A DNA stretch of 64,000 nucleotides from Actinacidiphila epipremni (GTDB lineage Bacteria; Actinomycetota; Actinomycetes; Streptomycetales; Streptomycetaceae). The stretch lies in the NCBI RefSeq assembly GCF_012034175.1, contig NZ_JAATEJ010000005.1, positions 271,363-335,362 of the forward strand. Direction: 5' to 3'. This document shows, piece after piece, positions 40,577 to 49,613 of the stretch. How positions within the stretch are numbered: position 1 is the first letter of the stretch; each line of letters starts with the position of its first letter. Made by a program: the position numbers and the translations under genes. The notes beneath the pieces were generated by a model. The model had not been told where the DNA came from, did not search any database, and worked only from the letters and a program-made list of their open reading frames with translations.

Positions 40577-42862
40577 TCAGCGCACGGTCACCGTCGTGCT
40601 CTGGCTGCCCGCGGTGAAGACGTACGCCCCGCGCTCGACCTGCTGCGGCCCCGAGCCGTCGATGTCGCCCGGCGTGAGGGCGAGCCGGGTCGGCGGCACC
40701 TTCAGGCTCACCGTCGTGTGCTGTCCCGCGCCCAGGTGCACCCGGGTGAAGGCGACGAGCTTGGCGGGCGGGGTGAGCACGTCGCTGGTGGGCTGCGCGA
40801 CATAGACGGGGACGACCAGGTCGCCCGCGCGGCTGCCGGTGTTGGAGACGCCCACCTTCAGGGTGATGGTGTCGCGGGTGCGGACGCTCGCGGCGGACGC
40901 CTTGACCGAGTCGAAGGTGTAGCTGGTGTAGGACAGGCCCGCGCCGAAGCGGTAGGCCGCGTCGTAGTTCGACTCGGGTCCCGCGTTGGTGCCGGGGAGC
41001 TGCTGGTAGTACAGCGGCTCGTTGCCGATGTCCTTGGGCCAGGACGCGCTGAGCCGGCCGCTGGGGTTGTACGAGCCGAACAGCACGTCGGCCACCGCGT
41101 GGCCGCCCTCGGTGCCGGGCAGCCACGACATCAGCAGGCCCTGTGTGCCGTCGGCGTCGCCGAGCACCAGCGGGCGGCCGGCGAGCACCACGGTGACGAC
41201 CGGCTTGCCGGTGGCCTTCAGCGACTTCACCAGCGCCTGCTGGTCGGCGCTCAGTTCGGGCCGGGGGGAGTCCGCGGTGCCTTCGGCGGCGGCCTTCTCA
41301 CCGACCACCACGACGGTCAGGTCGGCGTCCTCGGCCTGGGTCACCGCGTCGTCCGCGGACGTCGCGCGCACCACCGTCGTCCCCGGGGGCGCGGCCTCCT
41401 TGATGCCCTGGAGCACGGTGGTGCCGGGCAGCGTGACCCCGTCGGGCACGCCCTGCCAGCCGACCGTCCAGCCGCCGGCCTGGTCGTTGATGTCGTCGGC
41501 GTAGGAGCCGGCCACCACGATCTTCTTCGCCGACTTCGCGATCGGCAGCACATTGCCGTCGTTGCGCAGCAGCACCTGCGACTCGTCGGCGGCCTTGCGG
41601 GCGAGCGCGGTGTCGGCGCCGATCACCCGCCCGTCGGCCTTCGAGGCGTCCACATAGGGGTGCTCGAACAGCCCGAGCTCGAACTTCATGGTGAGGATGC
41701 GGGAGACGGACTGGTCGATGCGCTTGACGGACACCAGCCCGCGCTGCACGGCGGTCTTGAGCCCGTCGGTGAAGCCCTGCGCGTCGTAGGGCTCCATCGC
41801 CATGTCCAGACCGGCGTTGACGGCCTTGGCGATGGCCTCGGGGTAGTCGGCGGCGATGTGGTACGAGGTCTGCAGGGCCCGTACGTCCTGCCAGTCGCTG
41901 ACCTCGACGCCCTTGAAGCCCCACTGGTCGCGCAGCACGTCGGTGAGCAGGTAGTGCGAGGCGGTCGCCGGGACGCCGTTGACGGCACCGGAATTGACCA
42001 TCACCGACATGGCTCCGGCGTCCACGGCCTGCTTGTAGGACGGCAGCAGGGTGTCCTGGAGGTAGCGCAGCGAGACGTCGCCGGGGACGCGATCGTGGCC
42101 GTTGCCGGGCTCGCCGTAGCCGGCGAAGTGCTTGACGGTCGCCGCGACGTCCTTGGCGCCGTCGGCGCCCTGGATGCCCTTGACGGCGGCGGAGGCGAGG
42201 GTGCCGGCGAGCAGCGGGTCCTCGCCGTACGTCTCGTAGTAGCGGCCCCAGCGCTGGTCGCGGGCGATGTCGGCGACCGGTGCGAAGTTCCAGTCGATGC
42301 CGGTGGCGGCGACCGCCCGGGCGGTGGCGGCGCCCGCGTCGCCGACCAGGCCGGGGTCCCAGCTCGACCCCAGGCCGATCTCCTGCGGGAAGATCGTGGC
42401 GCCCAGCACGTTGTTGTGGCCGTGCACGGCGTCGACGCCGTAGATGACCGGGATGTGCAGGCGCGAGTTCTCGATCGCGTACTTCTGCACGGCGTTGACC
42501 ATTGCCGCCCAGTTCGACGGGGTGTTGACGGCGGGTCCTGCGCCGCCGCCGGAGAGCACCGAGCCCGCGGCATTGTCGACCAGGACGTTCTTCATGCAGG
42601 ATTCGGTGAAGGCGCCGCCGCTCCATTCGCAGTCGCCCTGCATGCGGACCACCGAAATCTGGTCCATCTGGCCGATCTTCTCGTCCAGCGTCATCCGCTT
42701 GAGAAGGTCCTTGACCCGCACGTCGACGGGGGCGTTCCGGTTGGTGTACGTGGGGTTGTCGCCGGCCTGTGCCGGTACGGAGGCCACCGCGGCCACGCAG
42801 GCGGCGGCGGTGGCGAGCGTCAGAAGGGTTCTGACGCGCAGTCGTCGAGCGTTCATTGGCAT
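40577..42862 (-). CDS. Secreted beta-glucosidase / beta-xylosidase, GH3 family
   Basis: 761-residue secreted glycosidase. A Sec signal peptide (RVRTLLTLATAAACVAAVASVP, likely cut after AQA at about residue 33) precedes the GH3 N-domain, the GH3 C-domain and an Fn3-like domain. The nucleophile Asp is in GVEVSDWQDV; GIDWNFAPVADIARD and VKHFAGYGE are the usual GH3 substrate blocks. It should cleave beta-linked gluco-oligosaccharides such as cellobiose outside the cell. The start is ATG 42862 or the ATG two codons later (42856); neither has a strong ribosome site. Regulated through the operator upstream, presumably by the divergent LacI protein. Confidence 0.93.
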   Translation of the reverse strand: MPMNARRLRVRTLLTLATAAACVAAVASVPAQAGDNPTYTNRNAPVDVRVKDLLKRMTLDEKIGQMDQISVVRMQGDCEWSGGAFTESCMKNVLVDNAAGSVLSGGGAGPAVNTPSNWAAMVNAVQKYAIENSRLHIPVIYGVDAVHGHNNVLGATIFPQEIGLGSSWDPGLVGDAGAATARAVAATGIDWNFAPVADIARDQRWGRYYETYGEDPLLAGTLASAAVKGIQGADGAKDVAATVKHFAGYGEPGNGHDRVPGDVSLRYLQDTLLPSYKQAVDAGAMSVMVNSGAVNGVPATASHYLLTDVLRDQWGFKGVEVSDWQDVRALQTSYHIAADYPEAIAKAVNAGLDMAMEPYDAQGFTDGLKTAVQRGLVSVKRIDQSVSRILTMKFELGLFEHPYVDASKADGRVIGADTALARKAADESQVLLRNDGNVLPIAKSAKKIVVAGSYADDINDQAGGWTVGWQGVPDGVTLPGTTVLQGIKEAAPPGTTVVRATSADDAVTQAEDADLTVVVVGEKAAAEGTADSPRPELSADQQALVKSLKATGKPVVTVVLAGRPLVLGDADGTQGLLMSWLPGTEGGHAVADVLFGSYNPSGRLSASWPKDIGNEPLYYQQLPGTNAGPESNYDAAYRFGAGLSYTSYTFDSVKASAASVRTRDTITLKVGVSNTGSRAGDLVVPVYVAQPTSDVLTPPAKLVAFTRVHLGAGQHTTVSLKVPPTRLALTPGDIDGSGPQQVERGAYVFTAGSQSTTVTVR

Positions 42863-42917
42863 CGCAGGCGTCCCGTTCCTGTTGGGGATCCCCGGGCGAG
42901 CCGGGGCCGACCGTGCC

Positions 42918-42969
42918 GTAAACGTTTCCGATCGGCGGGAAGTCTGTCCTCGCCCCGACTGATCGTCAA
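42918..42969 (-). promoter_or_regulatory. Promoter and LacI operator of the beta-glucosidase gene
   Basis: TTGACG (42969-42964), 17 bases, CAGACT (42946-42941) on the minus strand. Immediately downstream of the predicted start lies GGAAACGTTTAC (42929-42918) with a perfect AAACGTTT core, the classical LacI/GalR-family site. Bound repressor would act as a roadblock. The LacI regulator at 43068 is the obvious candidate. Confidence 0.75.
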
Positions 42970-43067
42970 GACTGTGTGCAGCAGGCTTTTTTCCGTCTCT
43001 TCATGTCGTTCTCATATTTACGCCCTTGTCCACCGTCCCTTGTCCATTCGCGCAGAACGGGTCCGCC

Positions 43068-44087
43068 GTGAACATCCGTGAACTCGCCCGCCGCAGCGGC
43101 GTGTCGACCGCCACCGTCTCCCGCGCGCTGAACGACCGAGCCGAGGTGAGCGAGGCGACCCGGGCGAAGATCCGGGCGCTGGCCAGCGAACTGGGCTACG
43201 CGCCCAACGAACCCGCCCGTACGCTGGTGCGCCGCCGCTCGGACACCATCGGGCTGATATGGGACAGCGGGCAGGAGGCGAGGGGCCTGCACAACCCGTA
43301 TCTGCTGGGGCTGCTCAGTGCCGTGCGCACCGCGCTGTCCGAGGCCGACTACCACCTGATGCTGCTCAACACGCCGGGCGCGGAGGAGCAGGACACCGCG
43401 CTGCTGCAGGCGGTGCGGCGGCACAACCTGGAGGGCGTGATCGTGCTGACCACGCCGCCGGACGACCGCTGCCTGCGGCTGCTGGCCGGCTCGACCGTGC
43501 CGTGCGCGGGCATCGACACCGCCTTCACCGGGCCGCGTACGGTCCGGGTCAGCTCGGACAACGCGGCGGGCGCGGAGCTTGCCGTGCAGCACCTGTACGA
43601 GCAGGGGCACCGCAGGATCGCCACCGTGACCGGCCCGCTGCACCTGCCGCCGGCCGCCGAACGCCTGGCGGGCTATCTGCGGGCCTGTACGCGGCTGGGG
43701 CTGGCGGTGCCGCCGGAGTATGTGACGGAGGGCGACTTCTTCCTGGCCAGCGGGCAGAGCGCGGGCAAGCGGCTGCTGGCGCTCGCCGACCGGCCGACCG
43801 CGATCTTCGCGGCCGGCGACCAGATGGCGATAGGCGCGATGCACGCGGCGGCGGACGCGGGTCTTTCGGTGCCCGGCGACCTGGCGGTGGTCGGCTTCGA
43901 CGACATCGACGCCGCGTCGCTGGTCCGCCCGGCCCTGAGCACCGTGGCGCAGGACCAGCGCGGGCTCGGCGAGGCGGCGGTGGCGTCGCTGCGCGGGCTG
44001 ATCGACGCGGCGCCGGTGGAGCCGGCGCAGCCGCGTATCGTGCCGACCCGGCTGGTGGTGCGCGGGTCGAGCCGCCCGCGCGGCTGA
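43068..44087 (+). CDS. LacI-family transcriptional regulator
   Basis: 339-residue repressor. Its N-terminus MNIRELARRSGVSTATVSRALND is the LacI helix-turn-helix and hinge, followed by a periplasmic-binding-like sugar domain with VVGFDDIDAASLVRPALSTV. The GTG at 43068 fits the HTH exactly; the open frame extends to 43026 without support. Divergent from the GH3 gene; it likely represses it and is released by a disaccharide such as cellobiose, as with CebR. Confidence 0.93.
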   Translation: MNIRELARRSGVSTATVSRALNDRAEVSEATRAKIRALASELGYAPNEPARTLVRRRSDTIGLIWDSGQEARGLHNPYLLGLLSAVRTALSEADYHLMLLNTPGAEEQDTALLQAVRRHNLEGVIVLTTPPDDRCLRLLAGSTVPCAGIDTAFTGPRTVRVSSDNAAGAELAVQHLYEQGHRRIATVTGPLHLPPAAERLAGYLRACTRLGLAVPPEYVTEGDFFLASGQSAGKRLLALADRPTAIFAAGDQMAIGAMHAAADAGLSVPGDLAVVGFDDIDAASLVRPALSTVAQDQRGLGEAAVASLRGLIDAAPVEPAQPRIVPTRLVVRGSSRPRG

Positions 44088-44108
44088 GCCGCCGCCTCCG
44101 CGCACAGG

Positions 44109-44144
44109 GGCGGGCCCCCGGGGGCGATTCCCCGGGGGCCCGCC
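44109..44144 (+). terminator. Terminator after the LacI gene
   Basis: GGCGGGCCCCCGGGG and CCCCGGGGGCCCGCC form a perfect 15-base stem around GCGATT, 22 bases after the stop codon. May serve both this gene and the convergent padR gene. Confidence 0.88.
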
Positions 44145-44181
44145 GTCTCCCCCGCCGCCGGCGCGGCTGCGGCGTCCGCCG

Positions 44182-44784
44182 TCAGTCCTCGTCGGCGAGG
44201 ATGAGGTAGAGCTTCTTGCGGGCCTCGTTCACCACCGTCAGCGCCTTCTCGCGCTGCTCGGGGGTGCCGGCGACCCACACCTGGCGGAAGGCCTCGACCA
44301 GTCCGCCGCCGGCCTTCCTTATCTCGTTCATCGCGTCCCAGTCGACGCCGCGCCCGGCGTCCTCCCAGGGCGCCTCGGGCCCGGCCTCGGCTTCCTGGCG
44401 GCCGGTGTCGGTGAGCGTGAAGAGCTTCTTGCCGCCCTCGCTCGTGCTGGTGATCAGGCCCTCGTCCTCCAGCAGCTGCAGCGTCGGGTAGACCGAGCCG
44501 GGGCTCGGCTTCCACGCGCCGCCGCTGCGGTCGGCGATCTCCTGGATCATCTCGTAGCCGTGCATGTCCCGGTCCTTGAGCAGGGCCAGGATCGAGGCCC
44601 GTACGTCCCCCCGCCGGGCCCGGCCGCGCGGGCCTCCGCGCCCCCGTCCGCCCGGTCCCCAGGGGCCGCCACCGAAGGGCGGTCCGAACGGCCCGAAGGC
44701 GGCCCTGCGGCCCTCGTGCTCGCCGTGTGCGCCGGGCCCGAAGGGGCCGGCTCCGTGCGGGTGTCCATGAGTGTGTCCACGCAT
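44182..44784 (-). CDS. PadR-family regulator with His/Gly-rich N-terminal extension
   Basis: 200-residue regulator with a PadR winged helix at about residues 60-135 (ILALLKDRDMHGYEMIQEIADRS, SPGSVYPTLQLLEDEGLI) and a C-terminal coiled helix. The first 60 residues are unusual: MRGHTHGHPHGAG has four His, with two more soon after, then Gly/Pro/Phe/Arg-rich sequence. This could bind metal or nucleic acid. The ATG at 44784 has a near-perfect AAGGAG. It probably binds its own upstream dyad at 44840-44857. Confidence 0.9.
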   Translation of the reverse strand: MRGHTHGHPHGAGPFGPGAHGEHEGRRAAFGPFGPPFGGGPWGPGGRGRGGPRGRARRGDVRASILALLKDRDMHGYEMIQEIADRSGGAWKPSPGSVYPTLQLLEDEGLITSTSEGGKKLFTLTDTGRQEAEAGPEAPWEDAGRGVDWDAMNEIRKAGGGLVEAFRQVWVAGTPEQREKALTVVNEARKKLYLILADED

Positions 44785-44839
44785 GACGTTTCTCCTTCTG
44801 TGATGTCTCGTGATTGCCTCGCGATCCTCTCGCGATGCC

Positions 44840-44857
44840 TCAACGATATATCGGTGA
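44840..44857. promoter_or_regulatory. PadR-type operator dyad
   Basis: TCAnCGATATATCGnTGA: a perfect 10-base palindrome CGATATATCG (44844-44853) extended to an 18-base dyad with a single mismatched pair. It lies between the divergent padR and araC genes. PadR proteins of actinobacteria recognise similar AT-centred palindromes. Autoregulation is inferred. Confidence 0.7.
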
Positions 44858-44938
44858 GTGTCGGATGGCAAGGCCCTCCGACCTGCGCGGACGCGGCGCG
44901 CCCGGCCCGGTGTCAGTGGGGTGCGGCACACTGAGGGC

Positions 44939-45364
44939 ATGGACAGAACGGATCTGGTGCGGCTGCGGCGGGCCCGCGACCGCATGGACCGCGCGTACGC
45001 GCAGCCGCTCGACGTGCCGGCGCTGGCGCGGGAGGCGCTGATGTCCCCCGGGCACTTCTCCCGGAGTTTCCGCGCGGCCTTCGGCGAGACGCCCTACGCG
45101 TATCTGATGACGCGGCGCATAGAGCGGGCCAAGGCGCTGCTGCGCCGCGGCGACATGTCCGTCACCGACGTCTGCATGGCGGTCGGCTGCTCCTCGCTGG
45201 GCTCGTTCAGCACCCGCTTCACCGAGCTGGTGGGCGAGACGCCGAGCGCGTACCGGGCCCGCAGCCATGCCGAGCTGCCCGGGCTGCCGTCGTGCGTGGC
45301 GCGGATGGTCACCCGACCGGTCAGGATCAAAGAAGTGCGCGCCGGTGGTCCTGCCGTAGCGTGA
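44939..45364 (+). CDS. Small AraC-family regulator (HTH only)
   Basis: 141-residue AraC/XylS protein consisting of little more than the double helix-turn-helix (ALAREALMSPGHFSRSFRAAF and VTDVCMAVGCSSLGSFSTRF). There is no effector domain, so it may act as a MarA/SoxS-like regulator whose amount controls activity. The ATG at 44939 follows GAGGG. Five bases separate it from the VOC gene, so the two form an operon, and the VOC protein is the likely target or cofunction. Confidence 0.9.
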   Translation: MDRTDLVRLRRARDRMDRAYAQPLDVPALAREALMSPGHFSRSFRAAFGETPYAYLMTRRIERAKALLRRGDMSVTDVCMAVGCSSLGSFSTRFTELVGETPSAYRARSHAELPGLPSCVARMVTRPVRIKEVRAGGPAVA

Positions 45365-45369
45365 GCGGC

Positions 45370-45783
45370 ATGGAGATCAAGCTTTCGCACACCTTCCTCG
45401 CCGTCGACGACCCGGACAAGGCGCTCGCGTTCTACCGCGACCTGCTGGGCCTGGAGGTCCGCAACGACGTCGCCTACGGCGGCATGCGCTGGATCACCGT
45501 CGGTGCCGCCTCGCAGCCCGAGGTCGACATCGTGCTGGAGCCGCCGGCGGTCAACCCCAACATGACCGCCGAGGACCGCCGGGTGGTCGCCGACCTGATG
45601 GCCAAGGGCGTCTTCGCCCGGGTCGTCTTCTGGAGCGACGACGTCGACGCGACCTTCGACGCGCTCCAGTCGGCCGGCGCGGACGTCGTCCAGGAGCCCA
45701 CCGACCAGCCCTACGGCGTACGCGACTGCGCCTTCCGCGACCCGGCGGGCAACGAGGTCCGCTTCAACCAGGCCAAGGGCTGA
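45370..45783 (+). CDS. VOC/glyoxalase-bleomycin resistance-family protein
   Basis: 137-residue metal-dependent or ligand-binding VOC protein with one pair of beta-alpha-beta-beta-beta units: SHTFLAVDDPDKALAFYRDLLGLEV at the start and GVRDCAFRDPAGNEVRFNQ at the end, where His and Glu are the usual metal ligands. Small AraC-VOC operons of this kind are common in Streptomyces. Substrate unknown. Confidence 0.9.
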   Translation: MEIKLSHTFLAVDDPDKALAFYRDLLGLEVRNDVAYGGMRWITVGAASQPEVDIVLEPPAVNPNMTAEDRRVVADLMAKGVFARVVFWSDDVDATFDALQSAGADVVQEPTDQPYGVRDCAFRDPAGNEVRFNQAKG

Positions 45784-45877
45784 CCGCTCCGGCCCGCACC
45801 GGGCGATACCGTCCCGTACCGGGGCGTCCAGGGCGCGTCCTAGACTCGTAAGGGAGAGCAGAAGGAGGAGATGCGCC

Positions 45878-46069
45878 ATGCGCAAGGTCGCCGACTGCCG
45901 GGACTTCCCCAGCGAGACGAACTGCACGCTCGCCATATCCGGCGAGGAGGACGAGGTCGTGCGCGCCGCCGCCGAACATGCCGCCTCCGTGCACGGGCAC
46001 ACCGACACCGCGGAACTGCGCGAGCAGATCCGCGGCACGCTCAAGGACGAGGTGCCGCAGCACGCCTGA
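45878..46069 (+). CDS. DUF1059 small protein
   Basis: 63-residue protein of the DUF1059 family (MRKVADCRDFPSETNCTLAI, then AAAEHAASVHGHTD), function unknown. Two Cys and two His are conserved in the family and could bind a metal. AAGGAGGAG upstream is a very strong ribosome site. Stands alone. Confidence 0.9.
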   Translation: MRKVADCRDFPSETNCTLAISGEEDEVVRAAAEHAASVHGHTDTAELREQIRGTLKDEVPQHA

Positions 46070-46096
46070 GCCGTACGGCCGGGTGCGCGGCGGCGG

Positions 46097-46891
46097 TCAC
46101 GCGGTGGGGAGCCACCCGACCTTGCCGGCGAGCACCGCGTAGCCGACGAAGGCCACCGTGTCGATCAGGGCGTGGGCGGCGACCAGCGGCCCGACCCGGC
46201 CCCAGCGGCGGTAGAGCAGGACGAACAGCACGCCCATCGCCATGTTGCCGAAGAAGCCGCCGAGGCCCTGGTAGAGGTGGTACGAGCCGCGCAGCACCGC
46301 GCTGGCGGCGAGCGCGGCCGTCGGCGTCCAGCCGAGCCGGTCCAGCCGGCGCAGCAGGTAGCCGACCACGATGACCTCCTCCAGCACGGCGTTCTGCACC
46401 GCCGACAGGACGAGCACCGGGATCTTCCACCACACGTCGGGCAGCGACTCGGGCACCACCGTCAGGTTGAAGCCGGCCGCCCGCACGCCCAGGTAGAAGG
46501 CCAGTCCGGTGCCGCCGACCACCGCGGCGACGACGGCGCCGCGGGCCAGGTCCGGGCGCGGGCGGGTCAGGTCGAAGCCGATCGCGCGCATCCCGGCGCG
46601 CTCGCGGCCCAGCAGGTGGGCCACGAGCGCGACCGGGGCCAGCGCGGTGGCGATGGAGAACAGCTGCCACGCCAGGTCCAGCCACGGCCGGTGCGGGGCG
46701 TAGGAGCCGACGAGCGTGGCGGCCTGGTTCTTCAGGGCGCCGGGCCGGGTCACCGAGCCGATGAAGTCGATCAGCGCCGAGACCCCGCTGGCGCCCAGCG
46801 AGAGCGCCAGCACGATCAGCGTCTCGCTGCGCAGCGTCCGGTCGGGAAGTTCCGCGTCCGCGCCCTGCACCTGGTACGGCTGTGTGTGCAT
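46097..46891 (-). CDS. CPBP-family intramembrane metalloprotease (Abi)
   Basis: 264-residue membrane protein, about seven helices. The CAAX/Abi protease motifs are visible: EE in NAVLEEVIVVGYLLRRL, a second motif in SAVLRGSYHLYQG (His) and a third in AAHALIDTVAF (His-x3-Asp). A membrane glutamic-type protease of unknown target. The ATG at 46891 follows GGAGGACC. Convergent with the DUF1059 gene with 27 bases between them. Confidence 0.9.
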   Translation of the reverse strand: MHTQPYQVQGADAELPDRTLRSETLIVLALSLGASGVSALIDFIGSVTRPGALKNQAATLVGSYAPHRPWLDLAWQLFSIATALAPVALVAHLLGRERAGMRAIGFDLTRPRPDLARGAVVAAVVGGTGLAFYLGVRAAGFNLTVVPESLPDVWWKIPVLVLSAVQNAVLEEVIVVGYLLRRLDRLGWTPTAALAASAVLRGSYHLYQGLGGFFGNMAMGVLFVLLYRRWGRVGPLVAAHALIDTVAFVGYAVLAGKVGWLPTA

Positions 46892-46981
46892 ACGGTCCTC
46901 CAGCGGCGCGGGTGTCTGCAGGACAAGATACGAAGATCGCGCCTGCCGCCGTGGAGGCACCCCCGCCCCGCGCCGCCGGGT

Positions 46982-48472
46982 TCAGACCGCGGGCCACCGG
47001 TGGACCGGCTCACCGCTCGCCATGTTCTCCCGGTAGTGCCGGGTCATCAGCGCCAGCGCCGTACGGCGGTCCTGGCCGCGCTCCAGCAGCCGGTGGAAGG
47101 CCGCGCACTGCCATTCGGCGCCGTTGGTGCGCAGCCGGCAGCGCTCCTCGACGATGCCGAGGTAGCGGTCGCGGTGGGCGGGCTCGATGCCCCAGGCGTC
47201 CAGGCCCGCCGCGGCCAGCGGCAGCAGCTCGTCCCTGACCAGGTCGACGGCGGGGATCTCGGCGAGGCTGCCGCCCCGGCCGCGCGGCCAGTGCATGACC
47301 GCGCCGATGCCGTCCTTGCAGCCGGCGTCGAAGTTGGCCTCGGCCGCGCCGAACGGCAGCCGCTGCCAGACCGGGCGCTGCGCCTCGGCGAGCGCCCGGA
47401 CCAGCCCGTAGTAGAAGGCGGCGTTGGCGAGCACGTCGTCGACGGTGGGGCCGGCCGGCAGCACCCGGTTCTCCACCCGCAGGTGCGGCACGCCGTCGAC
47501 GACGGCGTAGACCGGGCGGTTCCAGCGGTAGATCGTGCCGTTGTGCAGGGTCAGTTCGCGCAGCTGGGGCACTCCCCCGCCGTCCAGCACCCGCAGCGGG
47601 TCCTCGTCGTCGCAGATGGGCAGCAGCGCGGGGAAGTAGCGGACGTTCTCGGCGAACAGGTCCAGCGGCGAGTCGATCCAGCGCTCGCCGAACCAGGTCA
47701 GCGGGCGCACCCCCTGGGCGCGCAGCTCCTGCGGGCGGGTGTCGATGGCCTGCTGGAAGAGCGCCGGGCGGGTCTCGCGCCACAGCTCGCGGCCGAAGAG
47801 GAACGGGGAGTTGGCGCCGACGGCGACCTGCGGGCCGCACACGGCCTGCGCGGCGTTCCACACCGCGGCGAAGCGGCCCGGGGTGACCTGCAGATGCATC
47901 TGGGTGGAGGTGCAGGCCGCCTCGGGCGCGATGGAGTGGGAGGCGTAGGCCAGGTGCTCGGCGCCCTGGATGTCCAAGGTGATGTCCTCGCCGCGCATGG
48001 CGAGGATGCGGTCGTTGAGCAGCATGTAGCGGTCGGCGCGCGAGAGGTTGGCGGAGACCAGGTCCTGCGCCTGGAGGGTGGGCAGAATTCCCACCATGAC
48101 GATGTGCGCGCCGACCTCCGAGGCCATCCGGTCGGCATACGCCAGCCCCGTGCGCAGTTCCTCGGCGAGCCGCTCGAAGACCGGTCCTGAAAGCCGGTGC
48201 GGCGCTATGTTCACTTCAATGTTGAACTGAGCGAGCTCGGTCTGGAAATCGCGGCTCGCGATGCGCTCCAGCACCTCTTCGTTCATCATGCGGGGCAGTC
48301 CCGCGGAATCCGCGAGATTCAATTCGATCTCCAGGCCCATCAGATTGCGCGGCCGGTCAAAACGCCCGCCCTCCAGCAGCCGCTCGAACCCCGCCAGGCA
48401 CTGCTGGAGCTTGTGCCGGTAGCGGCCCCGGTCGGCCGGCTCGAACCCGCTGGCGACGACCTTCTCCCCCAT
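46982..48472 (-). CDS. Glutamate-cysteine ligase (GCS2) family protein
   Basis: 496-residue ATP-dependent carboxylate-amine ligase of the GCS2 fold. Typical blocks are LMGLEIELNLAD (Mg/ATP acidic residues), TELAQFNIEVNIAPH and ACTSTQMHLQVTP. Family members make gamma-glutamylcysteine; actinobacteria use mycothiol instead of glutathione, so the product may feed another pathway. It is not the ergothioneine enzyme EgtA by context, as no egtBCD genes follow. The ATG at 48472 follows GGAGG five bases upstream. Confidence 0.8.
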   Translation of the reverse strand: MGEKVVASGFEPADRGRYRHKLQQCLAGFERLLEGGRFDRPRNLMGLEIELNLADSAGLPRMMNEEVLERIASRDFQTELAQFNIEVNIAPHRLSGPVFERLAEELRTGLAYADRMASEVGAHIVMVGILPTLQAQDLVSANLSRADRYMLLNDRILAMRGEDITLDIQGAEHLAYASHSIAPEAACTSTQMHLQVTPGRFAAVWNAAQAVCGPQVAVGANSPFLFGRELWRETRPALFQQAIDTRPQELRAQGVRPLTWFGERWIDSPLDLFAENVRYFPALLPICDDEDPLRVLDGGGVPQLRELTLHNGTIYRWNRPVYAVVDGVPHLRVENRVLPAGPTVDDVLANAAFYYGLVRALAEAQRPVWQRLPFGAAEANFDAGCKDGIGAVMHWPRGRGGSLAEIPAVDLVRDELLPLAAAGLDAWGIEPAHRDRYLGIVEERCRLRTNGAEWQCAAFHRLLERGQDRRTALALMTRHYRENMASGEPVHRWPAV

Positions 48473-49009
48473 CGGCGCCTCCCTCCTCCCCGCCCGTCGC
48501 GGACCTCCCCGGGCTTCGCCCGGGGGCACCCCCGCCCCGCGGCTCCGCCTGGGGGTACCTCCAGGATGCCCACCCAAATGATCGAATAACGCCGCGCCGG
48601 ACGGGCCGCTCACGCTAGGCTTGCTGTAGCAGGCATCCGCGCACATTCCAGCGGCACATTCGGATGCCGTGGGACGGACGCGGGCACGGCTGGAATGACC
48701 GTCGGGATCCGGCCGTCCGTGGCGCGCAGAAATATGCGGCGCCCTCCCCGTACGCTGCGGGAATGCCGTCGACACGTACGCCGGAGAAGGCGAATTCTCA
48801 CCTTGCGCGTAATACTGGCTTCGACTAGACGAAACACGGAGCGAACACACGTCGTATAAACTCCGCGCACAAGGCAATGCTCCCGCCGTCGCCGGGCATG
48901 CCTGAGCAGGCTTCCCGCCGGGCGTCGAACCCCCGGAGCATCGCCCCCGACATCGCCGTCAGCACCCCGCCCTCCCCGCACCACGTGTCTCCCAGTGAGA
49001 GGCGACATC
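48473..49009. other. 537-base intergenic region with a REP-like element
   Basis: At 48500-48560 a Streptomyces-type repeat carries the hairpin CCCCGGGC-3-GCCCGGGG followed by GGCACCCCC, the same theme as the repeat at 37742. The rest is less GC-rich. TTGCGC-17-TAGACG near 48806-48834 and GTATAA near 48852 are possible promoter boxes for the downstream gene. I see no convincing small gene here. Confidence 0.55.
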
Positions 49010-49597
49010 ATGCCGCTGCTTGTTCCCCCAGCACCCGCCCCCGCCCTGCTGAGCGTGCTCGCCGCGCTCAGTTCGCCCACCGCGGTCCTGGAACCCAGGA
49101 CGCCGGCGCTGCGTACCGCAGAAGGGCCGCTGGCCGCCGAACACCCGCTGCCTGTCCATGTGTTCGAGCCGGCGGCCGTTCCCGGAGCACTGCCCAAGGC
49201 GCGGTTGACGGGCTGGCGGTTCCATATCAGGGCGGGGGCCAGAGTGGCCGCGGCCGGCGAGACGGTGCTGACCGCGGACGGCTGGGTGTTCTCACGCTTC
49301 TCCGAGGGGCCGTTCCTGGCCTCCATCGAGCGGGCGCTGCTCCAGGCGGAGGCGCTGCCGGCCACCTACCAGCCGCATCTGCTGTCGGTGCCGAGGCTGT
49401 ACATGCTGGCGCTGTGGCTGCACCGCGACCCGCGCGCCGAGGCGGCCACCGCGCAGCCCGACCCGGACGACCTGCTGGTGCCGCTGGCGCCGGCGCCGCC
49501 GGGCATCGCCCCGCACCGGGTGCACCGGGTCACCGAGCTCGCGCCGCGGCTGAGCGTGCGGCTGGCGCCGCCGCCGCTCGCGGGCTCGCCGGCCTGA
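49010..49597 (+). CDS. Conserved hypothetical protein, unrecognised
   Basis: 195-residue protein that I do not recognise. It has no clear signal peptide (the N-terminus MPLLVPPAPAPALLSVLAAL is mildly hydrophobic), no Cys, and a middle block LTGWRFHIRAGARVAAAGE followed by WVFSRFSEGPFLASIERALL. Coding is supported by strong GC bias at third positions and GAGAGG before the ATG. A strong terminator follows. Homologues in Streptomyces are likely. Confidence 0.75.
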   Translation: MPLLVPPAPAPALLSVLAALSSPTAVLEPRTPALRTAEGPLAAEHPLPVHVFEPAAVPGALPKARLTGWRFHIRAGARVAAAGETVLTADGWVFSRFSEGPFLASIERALLQAEALPATYQPHLLSVPRLYMLALWLHRDPRAEAATAQPDPDDLLVPLAPAPPGIAPHRVHRVTELAPRLSVRLAPPPLAGSPA

Positions 49598-49613
49598 GCC
49601 GCGCGACGGCACG

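Noticed and set aside
39407..43081. 1224-codon open frame on the plus strand over the PNPOx-like and GH3 genes
   Set aside because: It spans two real minus-strand genes, two promoters and a terminator; composition is typical of a shadow frame.
48762..48827. 21-codon frame starting MPSTRTPEKANS in the 48.5-49.0 kb gap
   Set aside because: No ribosome site, low GC at third positions and no known leader motif.
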